39,057 nucleotides of DNA from Candidatus Aminicenantota bacterium (GCA_026987025.1 JALSNJ010000023.1:1-39057), one strand, 5' to 3'; counted from the first letter of the stretch, positions 9,438-18,419 are shown. Notes: generated by a model not told the origin, from the sequence alone. Numbers and translations are program-made.

Positions 9438-10078
9438 TTTTTCATCTTTTCCCAGTCCCTGAGGAACCTCTCAAGACCTATGTCCGTCAGGGGATGGTTT
9501 ATCAATTTCTTGAGAACTTCGTAGGGAACTGTGGCTATGTGAGCTCCCAGTAAAGCTGCCTCCAGCACATGCATGGGGTGGCGAACGGAGGCCACAATTA
9601 CCTCCGATTTAAAACCGTAATTTTCCACTATGGTGAGTATATCCTCCACCAGCCGCATTCCGTAGGAACTTATGTCGTCAAGCCTCCCTATGAAGGGGCT
9701 CAGGTACCTGGCTCCTGCCTTGGCTGCCAGAAGGGCCTGGGCAGGGGAGAAGATCAGGGTGACATTTACCGGAATTCCCATGTCGGAAAGGGCTTTGGTG
9801 GCCTTCAAACCGTCTTCGGTTATGGGGATTTTTACAACCACATTTTCCCCGTAACTCCGAAGTCTCCTGGCCTCCTCCACCATCTCCTTCCACCGGGTGG
9901 ATACCACCTCTAAGGACACGGGACCTTTAACAACTTCAAGGATTTCCCTTATAACCGTTTCAAAGTCCTTCCCCTCCCTGGAGACCAGGGTGGGATTGGT
10001 GGTTACCCCGTCTAAAATTCCCCAGCTGGCCGCTTCCTTTATTTTCTGGATGTTGGCGGTGTCAAGGAATATCTTCAT
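9434..10078 (-). CDS. tal: transaldolase, short fructose-6-phosphate aldolase-like type
   Basis: The 214-residue protein matches the short transaldolase family: [13 protein letters not shown] at the start, then [10 protein letters not shown] (24-33), [10 protein letters not shown] (81-90) and [11 protein letters not shown] (about 124-134). Lys83 is in the position of the Schiff-base lysine. It would transfer dihydroxyacetone units in the non-oxidative pentose phosphate pathway; some relatives act as fructose-6-phosphate aldolases. An AAGGAGGG site lies 7 bases before the ATG. The start overlaps the upstream gene by 17 bases and the stop overlaps the tamB-like start, so it is inside the leftward operon. 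Its link to the envelope genes is positional only. Confidence 0.92.
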   Translation of the reverse strand: MKIFLDTANIQKIKEAASWGILDGVTTNPTLVSREGKDFETVIREILEVVKGPVSLEVVSTRWKEMVEEARRLRSYGENVVVKIPITEDGLKATKALSDMGIPVNVTLIFSPAQALLAAKAGARYLSPFIGRLDDISSYGMRLVEDILTIVENYGFKSEVIVASVRHPMHVLEAALLGAHIATVPYEVLKKLINHPLTDIGLERFLRDWEKMKK

Positions 10079-10838
10079 GGGTTCCCTCCTTTATTATGAG
10101 ATTTGATAGGGTTCCTATTCCCTCTATCTGAACATCCACCCTATCGCCTGGCTTTGTTTTCCCTGCTCCTTCAGGGGTCCCCAGGCAAACCAGGTCCCCT
10201 GGCTCCAGGGTCATTACCCTTGAAAGATACCAGAGGACGGCGGAGGGTGTAAACCTCATCCTGGAGGTGCTGGCAGCCTGGCGGAGCTTTGCGTTTACGA
10301 AGGTTTTGAGCTTAAAATTTTTCTCCCCCCAGGTTCTCAGAAGGCAGGGTCCTGCAGGGGTGAAGGTGTCGTAGGCCTTGGCCCTGGCGCTTCGGGGGTG
10401 AAGCCCGGGAAAAACCGCGGTTATATCGTTCACCGCTGTGAAACCGAAGATGAATTTTTCCGCCTCCTCAGCCTTTACCTTCCTGGCCCTTTTTCCCACC
10501 ACCATGGCCAGCTCTCCCTGGAATATGAGGGCCTCTGCCTCCGGGGGAAAAAGCACCGGCTTCAGGTGGCCTGTTAAAGAGGAGGGGGGCTTGAAGAAAA
10601 AAACCGGTTCCTGAGGAAGTTTTATCCCCCTTTCCTTTGCCAGGGAAGGGAAGTTGTAGGCCAGGCATATAATTTTTGAAGGCTCCACCGGGGGGAGGAC
10701 CTCCACCTCCGCCAAGGAGAAGGTCCTCTGGCCCTCCTCAGGGCCTTCAAAGATGTTTCCCCTCAGTTCCCGAAGGATTTTTCCCTCCAGCGCACCGTAA
10801 AAGATTTCCCCGCGGGCTCTGAAACGGAATATCCTCAT
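10062..10838 (-). CDS. fumarylacetoacetate hydrolase family protein with an altered metal site
   Basis: This 258-residue protein has the FAH fold signature: [11 protein letters not shown] (81-90), [11 protein letters not shown] (108-118), [11 protein letters not shown] (131-141), then the FTPAGPCL and [16 protein letters not shown] segments, and IEGIGTLSN near the end. Relatives cleave or decarboxylate acylpyruvates or 2-hydroxymuconates with a Mg2+ held by an E-x-E pair and an Asp. Here the first acidic ligand is replaced by Gln (Q107), while E109 and D138 remain. The usual NYxxHAxE stretch reads YNFPSLAKE, without the His. Catalysis may therefore be changed or lost, and no substrate can be assigned. 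The start overlaps the stop of the fibronectin-III gene. Confidence 0.85.
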   Translation of the reverse strand: MRIFRFRARGEIFYGALEGKILRELRGNIFEGPEEGQRTFSLAEVEVLPPVEPSKIICLAYNFPSLAKERGIKLPQEPVFFFKPPSSLTGHLKPVLFPPEAEALIFQGELAMVVGKRARKVKAEEAEKFIFGFTAVNDITAVFPGLHPRSARAKAYDTFTPAGPCLLRTWGEKNFKLKTFVNAKLRQAASTSRMRFTPSAVLWYLSRVMTLEPGDLVCLGTPEGAGKTKPGDRVDVQIEGIGTLSNLIIKEGTHEDIP

Positions 10839-11758
10839 TGTACCTCCACCTCCGCCTCAGGTGAGGGTTCGCTTCTGTTTCCCGCCCTGTCCACCGCCAC
10901 CACCCTGTAGGTGTGCTTTCCTTTTTCCACCTTCCTATCCCAGTAATCGGTGCCTTTTACCAGGGGGGAGGCCTCCCTTCCGTCCCTTATAATTATATAT
11001 CCTTCCACATCGGGGGAAGGGCTTTTTTCCCACTGGAGGAAAACATCCTTCCCTGAGACCAGGGCTTCCAGCTTCGGGGGAGGGGAGGGGGCTATGGTGT
11101 CCCTGTAAACTATCTTTAACTGAGATGATTTTTCGCTCATGATGAGGGGAGGCGATGTTCTCAAAAGGGAACATACCCTGTACCTGTATTCTTTCCCGCT
11201 CTGAAGTTTGGAGTCCAGATAGAAGGGGGTGAATATGGGTTTGCTCCTCCTGCCGTTTTTGAATACCACATAGCCAACGGGAACCACTTTCCTCCCCTTC
11301 TCGTCCCTTTCCTGGGGCCTCCAGGAAAGAAGAATTCCCTCCTCCCTTATCTCGTATTTAAGGTTCTGGGGAGGGAGGGGAGGATACCTTGGGACGAAGA
11401 ATTTTGTTTTTATAAGGGCCTTTTTAGCTTTCCTGGCCTTTATTTCCAGTATTAGCCTCACCCTTTGCTCCATGAAATTGGCAGGGATCCTCACCGAAAT
11501 TTTTTTCGCCGGCTTTCCCTTCCAGAGGAGCATTTTCGCCTTTTTTCCGGCCATCCATATTTTTATTCGCCTGTAGAAAATTTTTTCTCCCCCGGAGGTT
11601 TTTTCCGCAAGGCCAGGAAGGAGCACCAGGTTCCTCCCCATCTGCCAGAACCTCAAGGAGGGTCTTGGTATTTCAATTCTTCTGGGAGGGGTGGGGGTTC
11701 CTCTTATTCCGCAAAAGCTCAAAATAAGGGGAATGGCTATAAGTAGGGATTTTCTCAT
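10835..11758 (-). CDS. fibronectin type III domain protein, probably exported or a lipoprotein
   Basis: This 307-residue protein has an N-terminal hydrophobic signal ([17 protein letters not shown]). The Cys after LSF could be a lipobox, but Phe at -1 is unusual. Two fibronectin type III modules follow a basic N-terminal region: one about 130-215 (PPLPPQNLKYEI to the RYRVCSL strand) and one about 225-305 (APSPPPKLEAL to the TYRVVAVDRAGNRSEPSP signature). Such modules serve in protein-protein or wall-surface contacts; no enzyme motif is visible. The ATG overlaps the hslU stop (TGATG). Presence in an operon with protease and outer-membrane assembly genes suggests an envelope role, which is inference. 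Confidence 0.8.
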   Translation of the reverse strand: MRKSLLIAIPLILSFCGIRGTPTPPRRIEIPRPSLRFWQMGRNLVLLPGLAEKTSGGEKIFYRRIKIWMAGKKAKMLLWKGKPAKKISVRIPANFMEQRVRLILEIKARKAKKALIKTKFFVPRYPPLPPQNLKYEIREEGILLSWRPQERDEKGRKVVPVGYVVFKNGRRSKPIFTPFYLDSKLQSGKEYRYRVCSLLRTSPPLIMSEKSSQLKIVYRDTIAPSPPPKLEALVSGKDVFLQWEKSPSPDVEGYIIIRDGREASPLVKGTDYWDRKVEKGKHTYRVVAVDRAGNRSEPSPEAEVEVQ

Positions 11759-13119
11759 CAGAGTATGTATTTTTTGAGGTCCTCCCTTCTGAGGATGCCC
11801 TGAATTTTCTCCCTCACATATTCCCTGTTTATCACGATCTTCTGGCCCTTCAGGTCCGGAGCGTGAAAGGAAAGGTCCTCCATAACCTTTTCCATGATGG
11901 TGTGAAGCCTCCTGGCCCCTATGTTTTCCATCTCGTTGTTGACCTGCTCCGCTATGGAGGCTATTTCCTCTATGGCGTCCTCAGTAAACTCAACCTCCAC
12001 ATCCTCGGTGGCCAGCAGGGCCTTGTACTGTTTTATGAGGGAGTTTTTGGGTTCCACCAGGATCCTCTTGAAGTCTTCCTTGGTAAGGGGATGGAGCTCT
12101 ACCCTTATGGGAAACCTTCCCTGAAGTTCGGGTATGAGGTCCGAGGGTTTGGCCACATGGAAGGCACCGGCAGCTATGAAGAGGATGTGTTCGGTGTTTA
12201 CCAGTCCGTACTTGGTGGCCACATTGGTGCCTTCCACTATGGGAAGAAGGTCCCTCTGAACCCCCTCCCTGCTAACATCCGGGCCCGCTCCCCCTTCCCT
12301 TCCCGCTATCTTGTCTATCTCGTCTATGAATATTATTCCGGTCTGTTCCACCCTCTTTATGGCTTCGTTTATTACCTCGTCCATGTCCACCATCTTCTTC
12401 TGTTCTTCCTCTAAAAGCACCTGCTTCGCCTCCCCTATTTTCATTTTCCTCTTTTTTCTCTTTATCGGTTGAAATCCCGGGATTAGTTCCTGGATGGTTA
12501 TCCCTATCTCCTCTATCCCCGCCTGGGAGAATATCTCTAAGGAGGGAGGATAGGTCTTCTCCTCCAGCTCCAGCTCTATTATCCTTTCGTCCAGTTCTCC
12601 CTTTCTCAATTTTTCCCTGAATTTTTCCCTGGTCCTCTCCCAGCTCTTCCTCCTCTCCTCCCACTCTTCGTAGTCCGCGTGCTGGGTTCTGGGCATGGGA
12701 ACGAGCCTGTCCAAAATCTCCTCCTCCACCCTCTCCATGGCCTTTTTCTTAACCTCCTCCATCTTCTCCTGCTTTACCATGTCAATGGCCAGGTCCAGGA
12801 GCTCCCTGACCATGGAGGAGACATCCCTTCCCACATATCCCCTTTCCGTAAACTTGGTGGCCTCCACCTTCACGAAGGGAGAGGCCGTAAGCTTTGAGAG
12901 CCTTCGGGCTATTTCCGTCTTCCCTACCCCCGTGGGACCGATCATGATTATGTTCTTGGGGGCTATCTCCTGGGCCAGTTCAGGGGGCAGTTTTCTGCGG
13001 CGGTATCTGTTGCGAAGGGCGATGGCCACCGCCTTTTTTGCCTCCTTCTGCCCTATGATGTATTTGTCCAATTGCTCCACTATTTCTGCGGGCGTCAGGT
13101 CATCCCTTACCTTTCTCAT
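11758..13119 (-). CDS. hslU: ATP-dependent protease ATPase subunit HslU (ClpY)
   Basis: The 453-residue AAA+ unfoldase forms a hexamer that feeds proteins into the HslV peptidase. Walker A GPTGVGKT lies at 61-68, the pore loop GYVG at 94-97, and Walker B IIFIDEID at 262-269, with the long charged I-domain between (about 110-245). The sensor region [14 protein letters not shown] is intact, and the C-terminal tail (KKYIL) is of the kind that docks into HslV. The length is normal for the family (about 440-460). It starts 2 bases after the hslV stop, with GGGG in the preceding bases as a weak ribosome site. The pair is cytoplasmic and acts in protein quality control. Confidence 0.97.
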   Translation of the reverse strand: MRKVRDDLTPAEIVEQLDKYIIGQKEAKKAVAIALRNRYRRRKLPPELAQEIAPKNIIMIGPTGVGKTEIARRLSKLTASPFVKVEATKFTERGYVGRDVSSMVRELLDLAIDMVKQEKMEEVKKKAMERVEEEILDRLVPMPRTQHADYEEWEERRKSWERTREKFREKLRKGELDERIIELELEEKTYPPSLEIFSQAGIEEIGITIQELIPGFQPIKRKKRKMKIGEAKQVLLEEEQKKMVDMDEVINEAIKRVEQTGIIFIDEIDKIAGREGGAGPDVSREGVQRDLLPIVEGTNVATKYGLVNTEHILFIAAGAFHVAKPSDLIPELQGRFPIRVELHPLTKEDFKRILVEPKNSLIKQYKALLATEDVEVEFTEDAIEEIASIAEQVNNEMENIGARRLHTIMEKVMEDLSFHAPDLKGQKIVINREYVREKIQGILRREDLKKYIL

Positions 13120-13121
13120 TT

Positions 13122-13655
13122 TTACCCCTTTTCCATGGTTTCAACGGTAATTTTATCGTTGGTGTAAACACATATTTCTGAGGCTATTTCAAGGCTCTTT
13201 CTGGCAATTTCCTCAGCGGATAGCTCCGTTTCCCTCATGAGGGCCCTGGCGGCCGCCAGAGCATAGGGGGCTCCGGAGCCTATGGCTAAAATACCGTCGT
13301 CGGGTTCCAGAAGGTCACCGGTTCCGGAAATAAGAAGGCAGAGCTCCCCGTCGGTGGCTATGATCTGGGCCTGAAGAAGCCGCAGGACCTTATCTGTCCT
13401 CCAAAGTTTGGCCAGCTCCACCGCAGCCCTGAACAGGTTTCCGCTGTATTCCTCCAGTTTCCCCTCAAGCCTTTGAAGCAGAGAAAGGGCGTCGGATACA
13501 GCGCCGGCAAATCCCACCAGCACCCTTCCCTCGTAAAGGCTTCTGATTTTTCTGGCTCCGTGTTTTATGGCCACTTCCCCTAAGCTGACCTGACCGTCCC
13601 CGGCCATGGCCACCTTCCCGTCCCTTTTCACGCATATAATTGTTGTGGATTTCAT
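13122..13655 (-). CDS. hslV: ATP-dependent protease peptidase subunit HslV (ClpQ)
   Basis: This proteasome-beta-like Ntn hydrolase has [20 protein letters not shown] at its start, so the Thr of the TT pair would be the N-terminal nucleophile after a three-residue propeptide. Downstream [16 protein letters not shown] and [16 protein letters not shown] fit the family. From the ATG at 13655 the product is 177 residues, the usual length. A TTG at 13691 with AGGAG five bases upstream is an alternative start that adds 12 residues. I prefer the ATG because a promoter (13663-13691) would place the RNA start close to it and would exclude the TTG. It is first in the leftward operon. Confidence 0.93.
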   Translation of the reverse strand: MKSTTIICVKRDGKVAMAGDGQVSLGEVAIKHGARKIRSLYEGRVLVGFAGAVSDALSLLQRLEGKLEEYSGNLFRAAVELAKLWRTDKVLRLLQAQIIATDGELCLLISGTGDLLEPDDGILAIGSGAPYALAAARALMRETELSAEEIARKSLEIASEICVYTNDKITVETMEKG

Positions 13656-13662
13656 ACTGGAA

Positions 13663-13691
13663 AGTTTAGCAGAAGCCTGCTCCGCGGTCAA
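13663..13691 (-). promoter_or_regulatory. promoter for the hslV-hslU leftward operon
   Basis: Read on the minus strand, TTGACC (13691-13686) and TAAACT (13668-13663) are separated by exactly 17 bases. The -10 box ends 7 bases before the hslV ATG at 13655, which predicts a leaderless or nearly leaderless mRNA. The -35 hexamer coincides with the alternative TTG start codon of hslV, so the two readings compete. Confidence 0.5.
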
Positions 13692-13707
13692 AGAGGCTCC
13701 TGAACCT

Positions 13708-13737
13708 TTGACAGCCTTACAGGCAAGTGTGTATATT
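13708..13737 (+). promoter_or_regulatory. promoter for the rightward gene at 13775
   Basis: A perfect TTGACA (13708-13713) and TATATT (13732-13737) are separated by 18 bases. The predicted leader of about 30 bases contains AAGGAGGT (13763-13770), four bases before the ATG at 13775. This is a conventional leader, unlike the hslV side of the same divergent region. Confidence 0.6.
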
Positions 13738-13774
13738 CTAAGAGGGGCTAACTTCTGATTAAAAGGAGGTCAAA

Positions 13775-14335
13775 ATGAAAGGGCTTTTAAGCCTATCTCT
13801 TTTTTGGGCGCTGGTTTTTTCGGCGTTTTCCGGCTCTTATCCCAGGGCCCTTAACTACATTAACAGGGCCAGGACATCTCTTCAAAGGGGAAATCCTCAG
13901 AAGGCTGTGGAGTACTTGAACAGGGCCATAATGACCATTAAAAACCGCTCTCCCCTGGTCATAAAAAACATCCATCTTTGCGAAAAAATTGTGGGTTTCG
14001 GAAACTTTGTTCCTAAGCCGGAAAACATCATTAAGAGGGGAGAAGTCTTTCTCCTTTATTTTGAGGTGGACAACTTCGGGGTAAGGGAAAAGGACGGGCT
14101 TTTCTACATTGACCTGAGCGAGGACGCCAGGTTGATGGACCAGGAGGGGAAGGTAATTTTTCAGAGGAAGAACTGGGCAAATTTAAGGGGTAAATTTCCT
14201 TCTCCTTCGGTTCCCGTTTACTTCAATAACAGAATAACCGGAATTCCCCCCGGAAAATACAGGTTTGAAATTACTGTAAACGACGGCATAAAAAGGACCT
14301 TTGTGGTGAGGACCTACGATTTTGAAGTCAAATAG
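13775..14335 (+). CDS. exported protein with TPR-like helices and a beta-sandwich-like C-terminus
   Basis: This 186-residue protein has a signal peptide (about 1-20, cleaved near FSAFSG). A short helical stretch follows (LNYINRARTSLQRGNPQKAVEYLNRAI, about 24-50), resembling one TPR-like hairpin. The rest is beta-rich: GEVFLLYFEVDNF (about 88-100), DLSEDARLMDQEGKV, and GIPPGKYRFEITVND (about 159-173). Strands ending in a PPGKYRFEI-type hairpin are common in Ig-like domains of exported proteins. No catalytic motif is seen and I cannot name the family. It has its own promoter and a strong ribosome-binding site, and a small hairpin follows the stop codon. Confidence 0.75.
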   Translation: MKGLLSLSLFWALVFSAFSGSYPRALNYINRARTSLQRGNPQKAVEYLNRAIMTIKNRSPLVIKNIHLCEKIVGFGNFVPKPENIIKRGEVFLLYFEVDNFGVREKDGLFYIDLSEDARLMDQEGKVIFQRKNWANLRGKFPSPSVPVYFNNRITGIPPGKYRFEITVNDGIKRTFVVRTYDFEVK

Positions 14336-14351
14336 CGGCTTCCTCAAGCCG
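14336..14351 (+). terminator. short hairpin after the gene ending at 14335
   Basis: CGGCTT (14336-14341) pairs perfectly with AAGCCG (14346-14351) around a CCTC loop, starting at the base after the stop codon. There is no T-run after it, so it would be a weak or non-canonical terminator. It sits just upstream of the next promoter. Confidence 0.35.
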
Positions 14352-14355
14352 GGCA

Positions 14356-14384
14356 TTGGCCTTCAGTGGGGAGTGTGCTAAAAT
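14356..14384 (+). promoter_or_regulatory. promoter for the formiminotransferase-cyclodeaminase gene
   Basis: TTGGCC (14356-14361) and TAAAAT (14379-14384) are 17 bases apart, and TGC before TAAAAT gives an extended -10. A ribosome-binding site AAGGAGG (14401-14407) lies between it and the ATG at 14413. Confidence 0.5.
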
Positions 14385-14412
14385 ACCCCCTGATCTTCTC
14401 AAGGAGGTTGCC

Positions 14413-16092
14413 ATGGACAGGATAGTTGAGTGCGTGCCCAATTTCAGCGAGGGAAGGAACCAGGAAGTGATAAACAGGATCGCCGAGGCTATAAGAAGCG
14501 TGGAGGGGGTGGTCCTCCTGGATGTGGACCCAGGCCAGGCCACCAACCGCACGGTTTACACCTTTGTGGGAGGGCCGGAGGCCGTGAAGGAGGCGGCCTT
14601 CAGGGCCATAAAGACCGCCGCTGAGCTCATAGACATGAGGCAGCATTCCGGTGAACATCCCAGGATAGGGGCAGCGGATGTGGTTCCCTTCGTTCCCGTG
14701 AGCGGCGTTACCATGGAGGATTGCGTTCGCCTGGCGGAGGAGCTGGGGAAAAGGGTGGGGGAGGAACTGGGTATTCCGGTTTACCTTTACGAGTATGCCG
14801 CCAGGAGCGAGGAAAGAAGAAGCCTTGCCAATATAAGGGAGGGGGAATACGAAGCCCTTCCGAAGAAACTCCAGGACCCGAAGTGGAGACCGGATTTCGG
14901 CCCGGCAGAGTTCAACGAAAGGGTGGCGAAGACCGGCGCCACGGTGATCGGGGCCAGAGAGTTTCTCATAGCCTACAATGTAAACCTCAACACTAAGGAC
15001 AAAAAATTGGCCCACGAGATAGCCCTTAACATAAGGGAAAAGGGAAGGTTCAAGAGGGACGAGAAAGGAAAAATAGTCAGGGACGAGAAAGGAAACAAGA
15101 TAAGGGTACCGGGGAAACTGAAGGCAGTCAGGGCCATAGGCTGGTACATAGACGAGTACGGACAGGCCCAGGTCTCCATAAACCTGGTCAATTACAAAAT
15201 AACCCCCCTCCATAAGGTGTTTGAAACCTGCGTGGAGGAGGCTCAGAAACTGGGACTCAGGGTTACGGGCTCGGAGATAGTGGGACTCGTCCCTAAGGAG
15301 GCCATTCTTCAGGCAGGAAGGCATTTTCTGAAAAAGCAGGGGAGGTCCACGGCGGTTTCGGAGGAGGAACTCATCCACATAGCAGACCTTTCCCTCGGTC
15401 TTTCCCAGCTCTATCCCTTTAAGCCCGAGGATAAGATAATTGAGCTCCGGTTAGAGAAGGACAGGGAAAGGCTCTGGAAAATGAGGGTAAGGGATTTCGT
15501 CAACGAGCTTGCCTCCCAGTCCCCTGCTCCCGGGGGAGGTTCCGTGGCTGCCCTCAGCGGAGCCCTTTCCGCGGCTCTGGCCTCCATGGTGTCCAACCTT
15601 ACCTTTATGAAAAAGGGGTTTGAGGATGTCAGGGAGGAAATGGAGGAGATGGGGGTAAGGGCCCAGCAGTTGAAGGATCAGTTTCTCTCCCTGATGGATC
15701 AGGATACAGAAGCCTTCAATAAGCTCATGGAGGCCTTCAAAATATCCAAAAAGGACCCTGCCAGGGAGGAGAAAATAGAGGAGGCCACCAAGGAGGCCAC
15801 CAGGGTGCCCCTTCAGACCCTGAAAACCTCCCTCCAGCTCCTGGACCTGGCCTCTCTGGCCATAGAAAAGGGCAATCCCAGCTCCGTTTCCGATTCCGCC
15901 GGCGTCGCTATAATGGCCAGGGCTGCAGCCGAGGAGGCCTATCTAAATGTCCTCATAAACCTTCCCTCCATTAAGGATGAGGAATTTAAAGAAAAGGTCA
16001 AAGAGGAGGCGAAAAATCTTCTGGCAGAGGCGGTAAAGAGGGCGGAGGCTCTTACGAAAAGGGTTGAGGAGAGGCTTTCGGACGGAGCCTGA
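14413..16092 (+). CDS. ftcD: bifunctional glutamate formimidoyltransferase / formimidoyl-THF cyclodeaminase
   Basis: The 559-residue protein joins two enzymes. The N-terminal formiminotransferase half starts MDRIVECVPNFSEGRN and has the QHSGEHPRIGAADVVPFVPV segment, where His82 matches the catalytic His of the mammalian enzyme. The C-terminal cyclodeaminase half has a PAPGGGSVAALSGALSAAL segment (about 387-405). It moves the formimino group from formiminoglutamate to tetrahydrofolate and then releases ammonia to give methenyl-THF, linking histidine breakdown to one-carbon metabolism. The ATG at 14413 has AAGGAGG five bases upstream and matches the family start; the frame upstream is part of the promoter. 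No hut genes are nearby. Confidence 0.96.
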   Translation: MDRIVECVPNFSEGRNQEVINRIAEAIRSVEGVVLLDVDPGQATNRTVYTFVGGPEAVKEAAFRAIKTAAELIDMRQHSGEHPRIGAADVVPFVPVSGVTMEDCVRLAEELGKRVGEELGIPVYLYEYAARSEERRSLANIREGEYEALPKKLQDPKWRPDFGPAEFNERVAKTGATVIGAREFLIAYNVNLNTKDKKLAHEIALNIREKGRFKRDEKGKIVRDEKGNKIRVPGKLKAVRAIGWYIDEYGQAQVSINLVNYKITPLHKVFETCVEEAQKLGLRVTGSEIVGLVPKEAILQAGRHFLKKQGRSTAVSEEELIHIADLSLGLSQLYPFKPEDKIIELRLEKDRERLWKMRVRDFVNELASQSPAPGGGSVAALSGALSAALASMVSNLTFMKKGFEDVREEMEEMGVRAQQLKDQFLSLMDQDTEAFNKLMEAFKISKKDPAREEKIEEATKEATRVPLQTLKTSLQLLDLASLAIEKGNPSSVSDSAGVAIMARAAAEEAYLNVLINLPSIKDEEFKEKVKEEAKNLLAEAVKRAEALTKRVEERLSDGA

Positions 16093-16100
16093 GGCGGCTG

Positions 16101-16109
16101 TGATATACT
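16101..16109 (+). promoter_or_regulatory. extended -10 promoter element for tsaD
   Basis: TGATATACT (16101-16109) is an extended -10 (TGN plus TATACT) lying 7 bases before the ATG at 16117. No convincing -35 box and no ribosome-binding site are present, so a leaderless transcript is predicted. Confidence 0.45.
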
Positions 16110-16116
16110 GATTTTG

Positions 16117-17124
16117 ATGATCCTTGGCATTGAAACTTCCTGCGATGAGACCGCAGCCGCGGTGGTTTACGGCGGGAAGATTCTGTCTTCGGTGGTGAGG
16201 TCCCAGGTGGACCTCTTTCGGGAATTTGGAGGAATAGTTCCGGAAATTTCCTCCCGCAGGCACCTGGAGTTAATTCAGGTGATGGTGGAGCAGGCCCTCT
16301 CCAGGGCAGGGGTGGATTTGAAGGAGATAAAAGGGGTGGCCGCCACCAAAAAGCCCGGCTTAATAGGTTCCCTCCTGGTGGGCTATTCCTATGCCAAGGC
16401 CCTGGCCTACGGACTGGATGTTCCGCTGGTGGGGGTTGACCACCTTCATGCCCATGTCTACTCTGCGGAAATCGGAAGAAAATTTGAGTTTCCTCTTCTG
16501 GGGATAGTGGTCTCGGGGGGACACTCGGCCGCATACATGGTGGAGGGTTTGAAATTCAAAACCGTTGCCAGGACCAGGGACGATGCGGCAGGGGAGGCCC
16601 TGGACAAGGTGGCCAAGAAACTCGGCCTGGGTTATCCCGGAGGTCCGGTGATAGAGAGGATGGCCAGGGAGGGAAACCCCCATGCCTACGATTTTTCGGT
16701 GGTCAGGCTCAAGGACGGAAGCCTGGATTTCAGCTACAGCGGGCTTAAATCCCAGGCCATCCGTATAATAGAAAGGGAAATGCCCCAAGGGAAAAGGCTC
16801 CGTGATTTTCTGGCATCCTTCCAGAGGGCAGTGGTGGACCAGATAATAGACAGGATGGAATCCCTGGTGAAAATTTACAGGCCTTCCTCGGTGGCCATAA
16901 CAGGGGGTGTCTCCATAAACCAGCATTTAAGGGACAGGGCCAGGGCCTTCGCCAGAAAGGCTGGAGTAAAACTCTACCTTCCGGAGAAGAAGTACTGCGG
17001 AGACAATGCCGCCATGGTGGGATACTTAGGAGAGAAGCTTCTGGAGGCCGGGTTCAGGGAAGACCTTTTTTCAACACCCTTTCCGAGAACCGAGGCCTCC
17101 AAAGGGGTAAAACAATTCCGATGA
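16117..17124 (+). CDS. tsaD: tRNA N6-adenosine threonylcarbamoyltransferase TsaD
   Basis: This 335-residue ASKHA-fold enzyme transfers the threonylcarbamoyl group onto A37 of ANN-decoding tRNAs, working with TsaB and TsaE. It begins MILGIETSCDETAAAV. The metal-binding HLHAHV is about residue 110, VSGGHSAAYM follows, and the C-terminal CGDNAAMVGY supplies the conserved Asp. Length equals the family norm (about 335-340). The ATG at 16117 is preferred to the TTG one codon earlier. Its stop overlaps the miaB start (ATGA), so two A37 tRNA modification enzymes are co-translated. TsaB and TsaE are not in this window. Confidence 0.97.
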   Translation: MILGIETSCDETAAAVVYGGKILSSVVRSQVDLFREFGGIVPEISSRRHLELIQVMVEQALSRAGVDLKEIKGVAATKKPGLIGSLLVGYSYAKALAYGLDVPLVGVDHLHAHVYSAEIGRKFEFPLLGIVVSGGHSAAYMVEGLKFKTVARTRDDAAGEALDKVAKKLGLGYPGGPVIERMAREGNPHAYDFSVVRLKDGSLDFSYSGLKSQAIRIIEREMPQGKRLRDFLASFQRAVVDQIIDRMESLVKIYRPSSVAITGGVSINQHLRDRARAFARKAGVKLYLPEKKYCGDNAAMVGYLGEKLLEAGFREDLFSTPFPRTEASKGVKQFR

Positions 17125-18419
17125 GGACCTTCGCCATACATACCTTCGGATGCCAGATGAACGAGCACGATTCCGAAAAAATCGCCTTCCTTCTTAAGGA
17201 AAAGGGGCTACTGCCCCTGGAGGAGGGCCGCCCTGACCTTTTCATAATCAATTCCTGTGCCGTAAGGGAAAAATCCGTTCAAAAACTGTACGCCCTCCTT
17301 GGGAGAACCAGAAAGTGGGCAGAGAAGGGTACAGTGGTGGGGGTAGTGGGGTGTGTGGCTCAGCTGGAAAGGGAAAAACTCCTCCGCCATTTTCCCCACC
17401 TTCGCTTCGTCATCGGTCCCGGTTCCTATCCTTCCCTGACCTCCATTCTTGACAGAGTTCTTCAGGGGGAAAGGGTGGTGGAGACCCGGTGGGAAGGAAA
17501 GTGGTGGGAGACCTCTGGGGCCCTTCGTCGGAGACCTGCCGTAGCCTATGTAAACATAATGGAGGGATGCGATAAGTTCTGCACCTATTGCGTGGTTCCC
17601 TTTACCAGGGGAAGGGAGAGGTACAGACCCCTTCCCTGGATTCTTGACGAAGTAAAGAGGGCCGTGGACCAGGGCTACAGGGAAGTCCAGCTCCTCGGCC
17701 AGAATGTGGACTCCTGGAGATGGGAGAAATACAGGTTCTGGCACCTGCTGGATAAGGTTAGAAAAATTCCAGGATTGAAGTGGGTTAGATTTATAACCTC
17801 CCATCCCAGGGATTTCACCCGGGAGATAGTGGAAATTATGGCTGAGGGAGAGCCCATAACTCCCTATGTCCACCTTCCCCTCCAGGCGGGTTCCGACAAA
17901 ATCCTCCGCCTCATGAGGAGGGGTTATACCCAGAAGGAGTTTTTACAAAAGGTGGAGATGATAAGGGAGAAGGTAAATAATTCGTCCATTGGAACGGACA
18001 TAATCGTGGGCTTTCCCTACGAGGAGGAAGAGGACTTCCGTCAGACCCTGCAGGTCGTAAAGAAGGTCAAGTTTGACAACATGTATTCCTTCCATTACAG
18101 CCCCAGGCCCTTCTCCTATGCAGCCAGAGAATTTCCTGACAATGTGCCTAAGGAGGTAAAGAGGAGGAGGCTTTTGGAGCTTCAAAGCCTTCAGGCCGAG
18201 ATTCAACTCAAAAAGAACAGGACCTTTGTGGGAAAAACCGTGGAGGTTCTGACCACCGGAAGAAGCGTCAAGGACCCTCAAGCCTTTATGGGAAGGGACA
18301 TTACATACAGGGTGGTTAATTTTTCATGCAGGAGGAACCCCATAGGTGAAGTATTAAAAATAAAAATACTGGAAGCCGGTCCCCACAGCTTAAAGGGGGA
18401 GGTGGTGGATGAGGGTTAA
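17121..18419 (+). CDS. miaB: tRNA-2-methylthio-N6-dimethylallyladenosine synthase MiaB
   Basis: This 432-residue radical-SAM methylthiotransferase modifies A37 of UNN-decoding tRNAs. The UPF0004 domain supplies Cys11, Cys46 and Cys78 for one Fe-S cluster. The radical-SAM motif CDKFCTYC (Cys150, Cys154, Cys157) supplies the second. The VPFTRGRE sequence after it is characteristic of MiaB, and a C-terminal TRAM-like RNA-binding segment begins about 367 (RTFVGKTVEVL). Among the methylthiotransferases (MiaB, MtaB, RimO) the TFGCQMNEHDSE start favours MiaB. It overlaps tsaD by four bases, and its last 11 bases overlap the next gene. Confidence 0.95.
   Translation: MRTFAIHTFGCQMNEHDSEKIAFLLKEKGLLPLEEGRPDLFIINSCAVREKSVQKLYALLGRTRKWAEKGTVVGVVGCVAQLEREKLLRHFPHLRFVIGPGSYPSLTSILDRVLQGERVVETRWEGKWWETSGALRRRPAVAYVNIMEGCDKFCTYCVVPFTRGRERYRPLPWILDEVKRAVDQGYREVQLLGQNVDSWRWEKYRFWHLLDKVRKIPGLKWVRFITSHPRDFTREIVEIMAEGEPITPYVHLPLQAGSDKILRLMRRGYTQKEFLQKVEMIREKVNNSSIGTDIIVGFPYEEEEDFRQTLQVVKKVKFDNMYSFHYSPRPFSYAAREFPDNVPKEVKRRRLLELQSLQAEIQLKKNRTFVGKTVEVLTTGRSVKDPQAFMGRDITYRVVNFSCRRNPIGEVLKIKILEAGPHSLKGEVVDEG

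Noticed and set aside
15055-15095. Tandem 17-base repeat with 24-base period in the ftcD gene (agggacgagaaaggaaa twice)
   Set aside because: It encodes the RDEKGK/RDEKGN loop, a lysine-rich insertion known in many formiminotransferase-cyclodeaminases, so it is ordinary coding sequence.
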